A stretch of DNA of 64,000 bases from Thinopyrum elongatum. Lineage: Eukaryota; Streptophyta; Magnoliopsida; Poales; Poaceae. The DNA lies in assembly GCA_011799875.1 (NCBI GenBank), contig CM022302.1, positions 185,806,942 to 185,870,941 of the forward strand, read 5' to 3'. The notes beneath the pieces were generated by a model. It searched no databases. It worked only from the letters and a program-made list of their open reading frames with translations, and was not told the DNA's origin. Positions 45,248 through 56,164 of the stretch are shown one piece after another. Position numbers and translations under genes: made by a program. Position 1 is the first letter of the stretch, and each line of letters opens with the position of its first letter.

Positions 45248-46019
45248 CTGCAATGAAAGTATGAATGGTGAGTTATTCTATGAGCGATAAGTTGCCTGTT
45301 GGTTTATAAGATAAGTTGGCGGCTCAGTAAAAATGACTACGAACAAGGGGTGAATCACCATTCTAATGAGTCGCTAAAGTTACAAGCTGGTCTAATGGAG
45401 TAATAACTAGGACTTCTACGACAGGCGAGTTATGATATACAATAGTAAGCAGGCAAGACATGGTGCGGCTCATCTTCAATTAAAGGCTATGATTTTCAGC
45501 TAAGTATTGAATAAACAACTTTCTATTGAAAGGATCTGCAGTTATGGGTCTACAAAATGCTTCAAAAAGGAAGAATATTTGCTAACCCTAGAATGAGTGC
45601 TGGAAGTAACAGTTGCTCCACCCATGGAATCTAAATAAGACCCAAAGTTTCTAGATGAAAAAATGGTAATGACCAACACCGCTGTATTTTTGTAAGGAAT
45701 TCGTTGGAATCTAGATCTAAACAACAATGGCAATAAAAAGCTCATGAACACTGACGAACTTCGATGAACTACGAAGGAGATAATGTAGATCTGGAGGAGT
45801 GGTATTAGTGTACCTGATTGCATAAGAAGACGGCGGGGAAGCTTGGACGAGCTCCGGTGATGACTGGGCGGCGTCGTGGTCCTGGATGAGGTGGCCGGCG
45901 AGATCAAATGGGTGCGGCGGCGTTCCAGATGCGAGAGAGTTTGGGCGCAAGGAAGAAGAAGCAAGAGGAAGGAGCAGTAAAAGTGAAGAAAGGACCCCCC
46001 CTCATGTATATCTATAAGG
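45248..46019 (-). promoter_or_regulatory. Promoter, leader exon and 5' UTR intron of element B's antisense gene
   Basis: On the minus strand an AT-rich CCTTATAGATATACATG (46019-46003) is followed by a C/T-rich leader. It contains CAATCAG/GTACAC, a good splice donor with the intron starting at 45813. The matching acceptor TTGCAG ends at 45248, and the ATG follows 25 bp later at 45223. This gives a 566-bp intron in the 5' UTR. The signals are seen in sequence; that they are used is inference. Confidence 0.5.
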
Positions 46020-46313
46020 AAAAAGGAGAAGGGGAAGAGGCAGGCGCGAGAATAGAGGAGTCGTGGTAACTTTTTGAGTAATGGACGCCTCGATTATCGG
46101 GCTTAATAGATATACACAAAGATTCATTATGATGTCATGCTAGAGCTCCCAAAAATCTGGGAAATGATGTCATGATTTGAAGACATGGAAAAACAACAAG
46201 TGCAAATTATCATAAGCCAGAATCAATGACCCGGCCATAATGCAGTTTCAAAGAAAGGAATGCGACCCGCCATGTTTATCAGGTTGAAGATTGACATGAA
46301 TAAATTCAAATCA

Positions 46314-46326
46314 ATCTGGGGGCTAA
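46314..46326 (+). promoter_or_regulatory. Polypurine tract of element B
   Basis: ATCTGGGGGCTAA lies immediately before the 3' LTR start at 46327. It is short and weak in purines, but its position fits. Confidence 0.5.
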
Positions 46327-46888
46327 TGTTGGGGATATAACCCCACGGTATGACCCGTCTAGAGGGGCCGAGTTATACAAGTGGCGACTAATGAGAAAGA
46401 CTCAAGATGGGCTGTGACATTCAAGATCTCAAGGCCTGTAGGATGGCTCATAGAATGGGCCGGCTCAGGGCCCAATACTTGAAGACGGCGGCTCATGGCC
46501 TAGAAGTACAAATTGCCGCCTGGAGCATCCTTACTTAGGAAACAAGACAAATAGGAAACATAGTAGGTCACGGATTGTAGTGCGACCCGGACTCTATTGT
46601 AAGCCCAGGACCTCCGCCTGTATATAAAGGGGAGCCCCTGAGGCAGAAAGGACTAAGTTACGAGCTCTCGAGTACTAGGTTAGCCAAGTCACACCCTTGT
46701 AATCAAGATCATCATCATCAATAACACACAAAGCAGGACGTAGGCTTTTACCTCCACCATGAGGGGCCGAACATGGGTAAACCCTTGTCTTTCGATTCGG
46801 ATCAACCCCGTTCAAGCTATCACCTTGCGGCGATGGCCTCACGACTAAGTCCTTTCACGAGGACATCTGCTGTGACAAAACCACGACA
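46327..46888 (+). repeat. 3' LTR of element B
   Basis: The LTR is 562 bp, TGTTGGGG...ACGACA, with TATA box 46621-46628. It is followed by CCCAT, the second copy of the insertion duplication. Confidence 0.93.
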
Positions 46889-46893
46889 CCCAT

Positions 46894-48053
46894 CTTCTCC
46901 TATATGATGCCATCTGCCCTAGAAAAAAAATCAGAGAAAATACTTTCGGGACGAAGCACCGCAGTCTCGAGGCGAAACCTGGGCAGGAGCACTTTTGCTC
47001 TCCGGTGGAGCGATTCCGCCGGGGACACTTCCCTTTGGGAGGGAGAAATCGAAGTCATCGACATCACCAATGATCCTCTTATCATGGGAGGACCAATCTT
47101 CATCAAGATCTTCACCAGAACCATCTCATCTCAAACTCTAGTTCATCTCTTGTATTCAATCTTTGTCTCAAAACCTCAGATTGGTACCTGTGGGTTGCTA
47201 GTAGTGTTGATTATATCTTGTAGTTGATGCTAGTTGGTTTATTTGGTGGAAGATTATATGTTTAGATCCTTAATGATATTCAATACCCCTCTGATCTTGA
47301 ACATGAACATGATTTTTGAGTAGTTACTTTTGTTCTTGAGGAGATGGGTGAAGTCTGTTTAAGTAATCATGTGAATTTGGTATTCGTTCGATATTTTGAT
47401 GATATGTATGTTCTTGCTTCCTTTAGTGGTGTCATGTGAACGTCGACTACATGACACTTCACCATCCTTGGGCCTAAGGGAAGGCATTGTGGAGTAATAA
47501 GTAGATGATGGGTTGCTAGAGTGACATAAGCTTAAACCCTAGTTTATGTGTTATTTCGTAAGGGGCTAATTTGGATCCATATGTTTCACACTATGGTTAG
47601 ATTTATCTTAATTCTTCTTTCGTAGTTGCGGATTCTTGTGAGAGGGGGTAATCATAAGTCTGAGGCTTGTTCAAGTAAGAATGACACCCAAGCACCGATC
47701 CATCCACATATCAAATTATCAAAGCAGCGAACGCGAATCAAACAAACATGATGAAAGTGACTAGACGATAATTCCCATGTGTCCTCAAGAATGCTTTGCT
47801 TGTTATAAGGGAACGTTCCGGCATGTCCTTTGCTATAAAAAGGATTGGCTACCTTGCTGCACTCTTGTTACTATTGTTACTTGTTACCCATTATGAAATA
47901 CCTAGCTACAAAACTATCTATCATTGTTACTTACAACACTTGCAGAGAATACCTTGCTGAAAACGATTGTCATTTCCTTCTGCTCCTCATTGGGTTCGAC
48001 ACTCTTACTTATCGAAAGGACTACGATTGATCCCCTATACTTGTGGGTCATCA
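46894..48053 (+). repeat. 5' LTR of element A, second part
   Basis: This continues the LTR begun at 19901-20260 and ends TGGGTCATCA. It contains the region alike to 1-597. Together the two parts make an LTR of about 1.5 kb. Confidence 0.85.
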
Positions 48054-48064
48054 AGACTCTTTTA

Positions 48065-48083
48065 TGGCGCCATTGCCAGGGAG
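48065..48083 (+). promoter_or_regulatory. Primer binding site of element A (tRNA-Asp type)
   Basis: TGGCGCCATTGCCAGGGAG lies 12 bases after the LTR. It fits the tRNA-Asp primer site of Athila-type elements with a few changes. Confidence 0.75.
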
Positions 48084-48159
48084 TGAAGCGCCTTTGGTAA
48101 GTGGAATTTGGCAAGAAAACTTCTATATTACGTGCTGACATTTTCTGTCACTTGTCACT

Positions 48160-49843
48160 ATGGAAAATAATCCTTTGAGGGGCTTGTTTGGGATATATTC
48201 ACCTTGACCGGAAGCACTAAGAGTTGTCCCTCAACCTACTAAACCTACTAAAAATATTTATTATGATATTCCTTCGGGTATGTTAGAGAAACTGCTAGCT
48301 AATCCATATGCAGGAGATGGAACAGTACATCATGATATGCACTTAATCTATGTGGAAGAAATTTGTGGATTGTTTAATCTTACAGGTTTATCCGAGGATG
48401 GAGTTAAGAAGAATGTATTCCCTTTATCTTTTTATGAAAAGGCATTGACATGATATAGGCTATTGGATGATATTGGAACGTGGGATCGGAACCGATTGAA
48501 ATTGGAATTTCATCAGAAGTTTTATCCTATGCATCTGGTTCATCGTGATCGGAATTATATATATAATTTTTGGCCTCGTGAAGGAAAAAGTATCGCTCAA
48601 GCTTGGGGGAGGCTTAAGTCCATGATGCACACATGCCCCAATCATGAGCTCTCAATAGAAATTATTATAAAAAATAAGCTCGGCTTTCTCATAATGATCA
48701 ATCCATGCTCGATTCTTCTTCTACTGGTTCCTTTATGAAGAAAACTATTGAATTCAAATGGGGTCTTCTGGAAAGGATTAAATGCAACCCTGAAGATTGG
48801 GAACTCGACAATGGTAAAGAGTCAGGTATAAAACTTGAGTTTGATTGTGTTAAATCTTTTATGGAAACCGATGCTTTTCATAAGTTTAGTGCTAAATACG
48901 GACTTAACTCTGAGATAGTAGCATCCTTTTGTGAATCATTTGCTACTCATGTTGACCTCCCTATGGATAAGTGGTTTAAATATCATCCACCTATTAAAGA
49001 ATTGTTAGAGGAACCTGTTATAGTTAAAGATGAGACTATAATTTATAATGTTGATCCATTTGTGCCTACTACTTATATTGAGAAGCCACCTTTCCCTGTT
49101 AGGATTAAGGAACATGCTAAAGCTACAACATTGGTTAATAAAAGTAATATTAGAAAACCTAAACCCTCTAAACAAATAAGTGTAGAACCTAATATTGCTA
49201 TGGTTAAAGATCTCTTGTCGATATTATTGATGGGCATGTTATTTACTTTTGTGATGAAGCTGCTAGAATTGCTAAACCTGCTAGAAATGAACAAGATATG
49301 TTAGATAAGAATAAGCCAGTGGTTGGCATGCCTATTGTTTCTGTTAAGATGGGAGATCATTGCTACCATGGTTTATGTGACATGGGTGCTAGTGTGAGTG
49401 CTATTCCATTTACTTTATATCAAGAAATTATGAATGATATTGAACCTACTGGGATAGAAGATATTGATGTCACTATTAAACTTGAAAATAGAGATGCTAT
49501 TTCACCACTTGGGATTGTTTGAGATGTTGAAGTCTTGTGTGGTAAAATTAAATATCCAACTGATTTTTTAGTACTTGGATCACAACAAGATAATTTTTGT
49601 CCCATTATATTTGGTAGGCCTTTCTTGAATACTGTTAATGCTGAAATTGATTGTGTTAAAGAAAAGGTTAGAGTAAATTTTGGTGATGTATCTCATGTGT
49701 TCAATTTCTCTAAATTTCGTAGACAACCACATGATAAAGAATTATCTAGTAAAGATGAAATTATTGGTCTTGCCTCTATTGCCGTGCCTCCTACTGATCC
49801 GTTAGAACAATATGACATGGTTCCGCCACCCGATGTCTCATAG
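48160..49843 (+). pseudogene. gag and protease of Athila-type element A
   Basis: From the ATG at 48160 the gag frame reads through KNIYYDIPSGMLEKLLANPY, a stop near 48452, and a capsid segment with LKLEFHQKFYPMHLVHRDRN and WPREGKSIAQAWGRLKSMM. It continues after a frame change at about 48690 to a linker region. The aspartic protease has CDMGASVSAIP (about 49380) and the C-terminal strand FGRPFLNTVNAEID. Stops lie near 48452 and 49520, with frame changes near 48690 and 49230. The frame ends at a TAG at 49841-49843, close to the border with element D. No reverse transcriptase follows. In a complete Athila element the polyprotein would continue for about 1000 more residues. Confidence 0.8.
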
Positions 49844-49849
49844 CCCAGA

Positions 49850-52800
49850 ATAATCATATGTTGCCCACAATTAATTATCAGTCCGATGTTGAGAGTTCAG
49901 AGATAGATCCAAGTCCAGATGCTCAAATTGTCCGTAACTGGGGACACGGCTAATCGATTAGATTTTTAACTCTGCAGAGTGTTGTGCACTTTACCCACAA
50001 GATTCGATCCTTCTTTTTACATTCTTGCACTTTAGGGTGTTTGAGAACAAGACGACCGAAACATGGTCTTCCGAAGAATTCCTCTGACCATTGTCCAATG
50101 CTCATCCAATCCTACCATAGTTCTACATATGCTAGCACCGTCCCAGCCAGAGTCATAATTAAGGTCAACCGAGCCAGAGCCCATAATGACTTGCGGTTGC
50201 ACAGGTAAGCTTCCGGGCATGAAGTATTCATCGGTCTCTTTAGGTCTGGGTGGAACTTTCCACATGAGTACTGGCCTATTACAGCTCACAACGCATCCAC
50301 TGGGTGCTCCAGGGTGCCGCACGGTCCAATTTCCACCCAGTTGTGTGTATTGAAATCTTGTCTCAAGTCTTGAAGTCTTGAGGTCTTGAAGACATCATCA
50401 TGGAGTTGTCATCATTGATGTAGAATCCTCATGAAGTTGTCATCATTAAAGCAGAGTTCTCCTTCGCACACCACTCACGAACACTCATACCAAACCCCAT
50501 CTACTATAGCGTAGCATTAAAATAAATAATGTTCCCGGGCTTGGTTACAGGGTGGTGGGTTCCTACCTCTTGCATTCTACTCAACTACAAAATATCAATA
50601 TCACTACTGGAGGGATTGATGAAAAGGTGGCACTAAGTGCAAGTAAAATCATAGGTATAAAACAACATGATCAAAGTGAACTTGCCTGGTAAGTTGATGA
50701 AGACAATAACGCTCTCGGAAACTTGATAAAACTATTCGTCACTCTGAGAAAATCTATATAAATCAAACATAATATTCACATAAGCAATCACATCTAGCAA
50801 GCCATACTAACAATCAAAATAACAATCAAAAAGTAATAAAGAAAACAATAATGAAGTCAAAGAAAACCAAATAGAATTGCAAAGAAAACTTCAAAGAAAA
50901 CAAGGAAGAAACCAACTCACACAATATCAACCAATAACTCTCATAACAGTAGTACATTATTCTAAATAATATTTCTACAGCAAGGAAAATATAACTTTAA
51001 TAAAACAACAGAAAGTATTTTACTACATTATTATCTATCAAAAAGAATTAATATAAAAGCTATTATAACTATCTAGTTAACACTAAACAATTATACAACC
51101 AGGAAAACACTAAAATAATAGTAAACAATACTAAAATAATTACAAAAACTAAGTTATTCCTAAATACAGAAACAATAATGAGATAACTTGAAGTGCCAAA
51201 AAGAATTACTTTTGAAACTAATTGAACTGTTTCTATTAACTATAGCTATGAACTAAATAGACAAAATACAAAACAGTAGCTAAATACTAATAATTAATTA
51301 TAAAAATAATCTACTGTATTTTACATAAATATATACAACATGTAAAAACTACAAAAAGAATAACTAAAAATAATTAAAAATATAATTTAATGACGAAAAC
51401 AACTATATAACAAAACAATATTATTTTTGCATAAAACCTAATTTAAAATAAACTAAAAATAAATCACTATATGCTACTAGATAAAAAAACAATAACCAAA
51501 CAGTAGCAAAAGGAATCAATCAAAACTATATTTTAAAACTCAATATATGGCCAAATTAGTGATTTGAACAAATTTCATCAAATTCAAATTTAAGCTACTC
51601 AAATTTGAAAACTAAGTTCGCAAACAGAAACATCATGAAATTTTGAAACTACAGAAAAAAGAATCACTCAAAAACAATAAAAATCCTAAAAGATATAAGC
51701 AATCCAAGATTGAAACTAATTCTGTTTTTAAAAAAGAAAAAAAGGCCTGCGGATCGGGCACATGCCACATGGCAGCATCGATTCGTCGGAATCTGTCTGC
51801 TGTGGTGTTAACCAGCGGACGGCCTCTAACTAATGCATACCGTTTCGATCTAATAAAAAAACACAACGATCTAATCCTAGCCATCTAAACGCGATCTAAC
51901 GGTAGTGAGATCTGGCGGCTTACACTGGTGGTGGCCGGCGTCGGAGCTGAGGAAGAAAGTGGCGCGGCGGCTCTGTTTGTTGTAGGTGACGGTCTTGGAG
52001 GTCCTCGAGGTGCTAGAGGAGTACGGTGTTCGATGCGTCGTGGCGATGGCGGCGTTGGTAGCGTCAGGTGATTCCTGTGGTGACGAGGGCGTGCGGCTGG
52101 AGCAGGGGCCTGCGCCGGCGATATCTAGGAGACGTTGGGAGCCGGCTCGGTTGTTGATCTATGCGAGAAAAAGTCTCAAGAGGTGCAGAATTGATAGGGA
52201 GGAAGAAACATCCGTACAGGGGTGCTCGGGGACCTCAGGTCACTTCGTAATCAATGGTGGCGGAGGTTTCTGCCGGAGAAACTGCGGCGATATCGGGATG
52301 AGTTCTTAGGGCACAGGAAATCTCCGTTTTTGCAAAAATCGGAAAAGGAAGTGGATACTAGTATTTATAGGGAGGTGGCCGTGCGCGAGGGGCAACGAAT
52401 CGGATCGAATTGGTGAAATTTGTGATCGGGATATGGTGCAAGTGATGAACACGAAAGGGACTGAGGAAGGGGATGACATGGTGGGTCCCCCGCGTCAGCG
52501 ACCGCGGGAGAGAGGGCTGGGTGCGGGCAGCTGAAGCAAAAGGTTTTTGCGTCGCGAGAGCGGGTGTGGGCCGACGGCTAGCGCCTAGCGGCTAGGCTTC
52601 GTTTTTTATATAACACAGAAAGAAAAGGAGAAAGTAACAAGTAAATACAAATCTTATATAGGCATATAATATATTAGAATGTGCAGAAAAACATTTCCTA
52701 AAACATGAACTATTTTTCAAGTACAATTAAAAACCACACAAATTCAAATAAAGCAAACAATGCTATTGTTGCATTTAAAATTCAAATAAAATATTTTTAA

Positions 52801-53502
52801 AATATCAAAATGATTTCAAATTTATTTTTCTCCATTTTCCTGTTGAAGGGAATCATTTTACCCTAATTTTCATATATTTTAGTTTTGGAGAAAATAATTT
52901 GAATAAAAACCAAATAACTCCCAATTGGATTTGAATTTAAATTTCAAACAAACTTCAAATCTTTACTATTTTTCCTTATTCAAATATATTTCAAATGCCC
53001 TCTGAATTTTGAAGTGTCATATTACTTCTCTCATTTTGAATTACTTACAGAGAGTTTAAAATTTGGAAATTCGAATAACTTCAAAATGAAAGTGGGTTTC
53101 AAATAACATCAAAATGATTTTCTTTGAAACTTCCAACTCTCTTTCTTGAAGAAGTCATTCTATCTTCTCTCATGAAACTCATTGAGTTGCATAAAGTTTC
53201 TGAATTTGAAATGTTTCCAAATGGAATTCAAATATTTTCAAATCCTTTTTTTCATTTCATTAAATGGAAGAAGTCATATTATCTTCACCCTAGGATTTTG
53301 TGATGAAATGAATTTGAATTGATGTAGAACAAAATGCAAGATGACAGTTTTGGGAAAGTCCTTTTATTCCCTCTCATTCAACCTTAAAAAGAGTTTCAAA
53401 TTTCACTCAATTTCACACAATCATTCATACAACAATCAAGCAAAGAATCAAAACTATTTATTTAAAATAGCATTCCAAAATTTAGAATTTTGGGATGTTA
53501 CA
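49850..53502 (-). repeat. 3' LTR of element D, truncated
   Basis: At least 3.65 kb. On the minus strand it begins with an AT-rich part, then a GC-rich block (52560-51900), a very A/T-rich block (51700-50700), and the conserved block at about 50000-49929 that is shared with elements C and E. The short ORFs inside show no domains. The left border is approximate. Confidence 0.65.
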
Positions 53503-53517
53503 AACTACCACCCTTAA
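53503..53517 (-). promoter_or_regulatory. Polypurine tract of element D
   Basis: The minus strand reads TTAAGGGTGGTAGTT right before the LTR start, preceded by ATCTCGAGGACACGATTCAT. This matches the junction of element C closely. Confidence 0.65.
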
Positions 53518-54814
53518 CATGAATCGTGTCCTCGAGATTCGGAAAGGCTAGAAAGAAGGTTAGGTTTGGGGGGTCTTCTTGAAAATCCTTTGGTCATCAC
53601 ACGGTCTCGGGTGCTACCACCCTTGGAAGCATGGTTACGGTTCCGTCAAAAACTCATGTACTCCATCCTTTGGTTTGGCAATGTCGGTCTTCTCAGATCT
53701 TCGGGAATACTCCTACTCTGGGGTCTTCCGGTATGGGCATAACCTTTTCCTCAAATTCTTGTGTCCTTCCATCGTGGTAAGATTCTTTTGAGGCTGAGTC
53801 TTCTTAGCTTGACAGGTCTATCGCCAATGCTAAACAACTATCGAAATCTCATGGTGGTCGACAATTACGGGTTTCTCCTGCAGGAGGGGGTCTGGGTTAA
53901 ATCTCACCGTATAACCTATGATTGGCAATGGTTTCCTGTACAGGGTTCCATCATCCTGCCATTCTAAGGTTTTTGCCTTATCGTGTCGACACTCTTCTAA
54001 GGTTTTCAAGGCTCTCTGATTTTCCATCGACATATGATAGTTCATGATAGAAGTCTCTGGTATGGGGGCCAATCCATCCCGTACTTGAACCATTACTACA
54101 TACGCAAGCAGTGAATCACGTATTCTAACACTTGGCAATCCTTACAAGCATTGGAGAATTTCTCTTGTCAATGAACTGGGTTTGGTTAAATCCATTGATT
54201 CTGCAAGCTGAACAAAACATCTTTCGTTTCTTCACAACTCTCGGGTTTTCGTATTCTCCTTAGAAACGTCTGATGATCAAATCGTAGTTTCTTCCAAGTT
54301 TTCTCCTTCAGCAAGGTTATGTCTACTCCTTATCAAATCCTGGGCCTGTGGGTCATGGGCTCACTTCAATGGTGGTACAGCTTCATCTCATCCTTGGAGT
54401 TACAATTGTTCTATATTCCAACTCTATACCTACTTAAATCCAATATTACTCCATTCGTTCAAAACTCCAACTCATTTTGTCTGAACTCCACTCTGCGAAA
54501 TACATTTTCCTTTCCATTGATCAGGTGTTCTTACAGGGTACTACCACAATTAAAATGAAATACACAATTTCATCCATAGACCATATTTCTTGTATCCTCG
54601 AAAATGGTCAAAATCTTTGTTCATAGAGTAACAGCTCATACAATTCAACATATGAAATCATGACACATTAATTTTATTGATACATAAATTCATTACAATA
54701 TTTGAGACTACCTTTACATAATTCAACCCCATATCCTTAATGAAAAATAAAAATAAATTGCATTCTACATTTATTGCATTCTTTATTACAGTATAAAATC
54801 TCAACTACTCCACT
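53518..54814. other. 3' internal region of element D
   Basis: Coding-like fragments on the minus strand (53830-54138 has a 102-codon frame) are broken and not recognised. 54640-54800 is AT-rich and looks like the end of a transcript. Confidence 0.4.
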
Positions 54815-55183
54815 TCAAGCTTCCCTCAGTTCTGAACATTCTCTGGCAAAATGTCCTGCTTCCTTGCAACATAAATAAATGATGCTGGACAAATCTAGGG
54901 GCTTCCTAGTACCTCCTTGGGTTCTTTGCTTCTTTTCTGGGCAATCACTGGCATAATGTCCTGTGTTCTTACACTCAAAACAGGTAATATGACTCTTATC
55001 CATCTTTGCAGAGATTGGTTTGTTGTGGGGGCACATTCTCTTTCTCTTCCTGGACTTCTTCATTCCGATCAATCCTTCTATTTCATATGGATCAAACTCC
55101 ACTTCTTCTATCGGGAAGTCTCTCAGATACTCTTGGCTTTCCTTCGTGCAATACTGTGAAAAATGTCCTTCTTCTCCAGGCAT
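54815..55183 (-). pseudogene. Zinc-knuckle gag-like ORF of element D
   Basis: The ORF gives 122 codons on the minus strand. It contains one complete CCHC zinc knuckle, CFECKNTGHYASDC, in the middle. A second near the C terminus, YLCCKEAGHFAREC, has Tyr in place of the first Cys. The N terminus has the remains of a third (EEGHFSQYC). A basic stretch KKSRKRKRMC separates them. Such arrays bind RNA in retroelement capsid proteins. Coding-like sequence continues upstream to about 55277 in another frame, so the N-terminal part is frameshifted, and element H cut the rest. It probably packaged the element's RNA. Decay of the knuckles suggests it is not functional. Confidence 0.65.
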
Positions 55184-55546
55184 GGGTGTAAAATCTATTT
55201 AGGCCTTCTCCATCAGGGTCTTCGACCACTTCCTTCATCACAGGTTCTTCTAAACTTTCCATGATGGCTTCTTTCATGGATTATTTCTACTGCTTGGTAA
55301 CTTCTTGTACATTGGGGTAAACTGGGCACTGAGTTGGGTAATGAGTAGTTCCTTCATGTTAAGAGTTGCTAGTCTAGGCTGCATGGGGTTGCATGGCCAT
55401 GCATGTCATGCACGTCCTCCACCTCCCGCACGTCACCTCTCACCTTCTCTCTCTCTTGCGCTGTGTGCGCCCTGTACATGTACGGCCACTATATATTGAG
55501 CTCAATACAACGAGAGCACCCCAAGGTGCATTTTTCCTCGCATACA

Positions 55547-55559
55547 TGGTATCAGACGC
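55547..55559 (+). promoter_or_regulatory. Primer binding site of element H (tRNA-Met)
   Basis: TGGTATCAGACGC follows the LTR end without a gap. The first ten bases match the initiator tRNA-Met site. Confidence 0.75.
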
Positions 55560-55602
55560 TGTCTAGCCATCCCTTCCGCTGCCTCTCTCTAAGCACATCT
55601 CC

Positions 55603-56164
55603 ATGGCGAACCCAACTCCCCCACCTCCCCCTCCCCCGTACGGCCACACGGCCGGCGGCTTGCCGGCCCCGCCTGCTACTCCGGTTTGCCCTGTACCAGT
55701 GAGCCAGTCCCTTCTCACCCCGTCTGTGTTCTCTCGCGGCACCGTCGGGCATCCCCTCTTCGTCCCAGACCCCGGCGTTCATCTTCCACGGCACCGCTGC
55801 TGCAGTCTCCCCTCGCGGCGGTGTTCATCAACCAACATGTGCTCTACCTCAACCTTCCCAACTTCTCCCAATGGCACACTCTGTTTGAGGTTATATTCCA
55901 GAAGTACGCCGTCCAGGCGCATCTCGTCGGGCCGCCGCGCACCGCCGATCTAGGCTGGGCCCAATACTATTCTCACATCATCTCATGGCTCTACAACCGC
56001 ATGAGCACCAAGATCTTCGGCCTCATCCATCGTCGAGGCACCACCGCCGCCGAGGTCTAGTCCGCCATCTGCACTCTCTTCCTCGAGAACACGGAGCACC
56101 AGATCATCTTCCTCTCCACCGACTACTGGCGCATCGAGCAAGGCTCTTCCTCCATCATTACTTA
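55603..56164 (+). pseudogene. gag of Copia element H, N-terminal part
   Basis: The frame starts at the ATG at 55603 with a Pro-rich MANPTPPPPPPPYGH, common for Copia gag leaders in grasses. A frame change occurs near 55790. The capsid part then reads INQHVLYLNLPNFSQWHTLF and HIISWLYNRMSTKIFGLIHR, with a stop near 56058, and continues to 56164. There element E inserted (its left flank is ACTTA). The remaining capsid, zinc knuckle and pol are not in the window. In an intact element this protein forms the particle. Confidence 0.7.

Larger units (their letters stand above)
20261..46888 (+). mobile_element. Tat-lineage Gypsy element B with antisense gene, TSD CCCAT
   Basis: The LTRs are 20261-20820 and 46327-46888, both beginning TGTTGGGGATATAACCCC and ending CACGACA. 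The 5-bp duplication CCCAT flanks the element exactly (20256-20260 and 46889-46893). Without the nested element C it is about 14.7 kb. Pol order is protease, reverse transcriptase, RNase H, second RNase H, integrase, which with the YTDLNKACPKDPF motif places it in the Tat (Retand-like) lineage. It also carries a spliced antisense gene between pol and the 3' LTR. The pol frame has many stops and the LTRs are visibly diverged, so the copy is old and dead. Confidence 0.92.
19901..49850 (+). mobile_element. Athila-type Gypsy element A, truncated, with B nested in its 5' LTR
   Basis: The 5' LTR starts TGATACGTCCATTTTGCATC at 19901, is interrupted at 20260 by element B, and resumes at 46894 to end GGGTCATCA at 48053. 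A primer site follows, then a gag-protease reading frame. The element stops abruptly near 49850 against the LTR of element D, so its reverse transcriptase, integrase and 3' LTR are missing from the window. It inserted into the N-terminal part of element F's ORF. The end coordinate is approximate. Confidence 0.8.
49850..55356 (-). mobile_element. Truncated long-LTR element D with zinc-knuckle ORF
   Basis: Read on the minus strand, the LTR starts TGTAACATCCCAAAATTCTA at 53502 and runs leftwards to about 49850, where it meets element A. Its true LTR end is missing. To the right, 53503-55356 is internal sequence with a polypurine tract and a gag-like zinc-knuckle ORF. It is cut at 55357 by the Copia element H. 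No polymerase is visible. LTR start, inner LTR block and 3' junction resemble those of element C. Confidence 0.7.
55357..56164 (+). mobile_element. Copia-type element H, 5' part, interrupted by element E
   Basis: A short LTR of 190 bp (55357-55546, TGTTAAGAG...CATACA) is followed directly by a tRNA-Met primer site and a gag frame. At 56165 the sequence is cut by the LTR of element E. The remainder of H would lie beyond E, outside the window. It entered the internal region of element D. Confidence 0.7.

Noticed and set aside
50780..51700. Very A-rich stretch as a possible matrix-attachment or replication region
   Set aside because: It lies inside the LTR of element D and has no specific motif. 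AT-richness alone does not support such a call.
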